A stretch of 64,000 nt of DNA, taken from positions 822,987 to 886,986 of the forward strand of contig NZ_LMSG01000001.1 in the NCBI RefSeq assembly GCF_001428335.1, read 5' to 3'. The notes under the pieces are model-generated. The model ran no database searches. It worked only from the letters and a program-made list of their open reading frames with translations, and had not been told where the DNA came from. A program made the translations under genes and the position numbers. Each line of letters opens with the position of its first letter. Within the stretch, counting starts at the first letter, position 1. This document shows, piece after piece, positions 63,966-64,000 of the stretch. The DNA is from Arthrobacter sp. Soil762 (GTDB lineage: Bacteria; Actinomycetota; Actinomycetes; Actinomycetales; Micrococcaceae).

Positions 63966-64000
63966 ATGAACTCTCACGAGCAGCCGACCAACACATTGAC
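63966..64000 (+). CDS. Possible start of a gene cut by the window edge
   Basis: ATG 63966 opens a frame of 11 residues (MNSHEQPTNTL) that runs off the right edge. The ribosome site is weak. Too short to assign. Confidence 0.25.
   Translation, partial: MNSHEQPTNTL

Overview
The window is GC-rich, tightly packed actinobacterial chromosome. Gene content points to the Micrococcaceae, most likely Arthrobacter or Pseudarthrobacter: a DUF222-HNH protein, an HspR-controlled dnaK operon, a GntR-controlled GlcNAc PTS, ECF sigma factors with membrane anti-sigma partners, and a WXG100-type protein. This placement is inferred from gene families and codon bias; no rRNA or tRNA gene is present. I saw no CRISPR array, prophage or complete insertion sequence. 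About 65 genes fill the window on both strands, with many 1-11 nt overlaps that indicate operons.

Layout. 1-5 kb: start of an amino-acid permease, an ABC-2 export pair flanked by a truncated and an intact copy of a small P-loop kinase gene, then an aldo/keto reductase and a metallo-beta-lactamase-fold hydrolase. 5-11 kb: a DEAD-box helicase with a long structured leader, a methyltransferase and two MFS exporters. 11-16 kb: trmB, a WXG100 protein with a long beta-rich C-terminus and a small partner, a DUF1206 membrane protein and an SRPBCC protein. 16-20.5 kb: two ECF sigma/anti-sigma pairs. The first (SigL/RslA-like) diverges from a secreted-repeat lipoprotein across a symmetrical double promoter. 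20.6-29 kb: a broken DUF4287 gene, a DMP19 protein, a SWIM-SNF2 helicase, two divergent HNH nucleases and a GH43-like glycosidase.

29-37 kb is nitrogen and amino-sugar metabolism: gdhA and amt, then nagB-nagA-EIIC diverging from EIIB-EIIA-gntR around a perfect 16-bp DasR-like operator. Imported GlcNAc-6-P is deacetylated and deaminated to fructose-6-P and ammonium, next to ammonium uptake and assimilation. 37-41 kb: pheA, a flavin aromatic hydroxylase and a small membrane protein. 41-46 kb: the urea transporter urtABCDE. 46-50.5 kb: dnaK-grpE-dnaJ-hspR with two HAIR-type HspR operators. 50.5-57 kb: a TetR/NAD(P)-binding-protein pair and a MarR/MMPL pair, each with palindromes in the shared promoter, then a methyltransferase and a toxin-type PIN remnant. 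57-64 kb: LysE and BASS transporters, a kinase-PabB fusion, cardiolipin synthase, pabC and a Nudix hydrolase.

The most interesting signals are the back-to-back SigL-type promoters, the WXG100 protein with a beta-rich tail, the unusually long unrelated hairpins at gene ends, the attenuator-like DEAD-helicase leader, and the kinase-PabB fusion.
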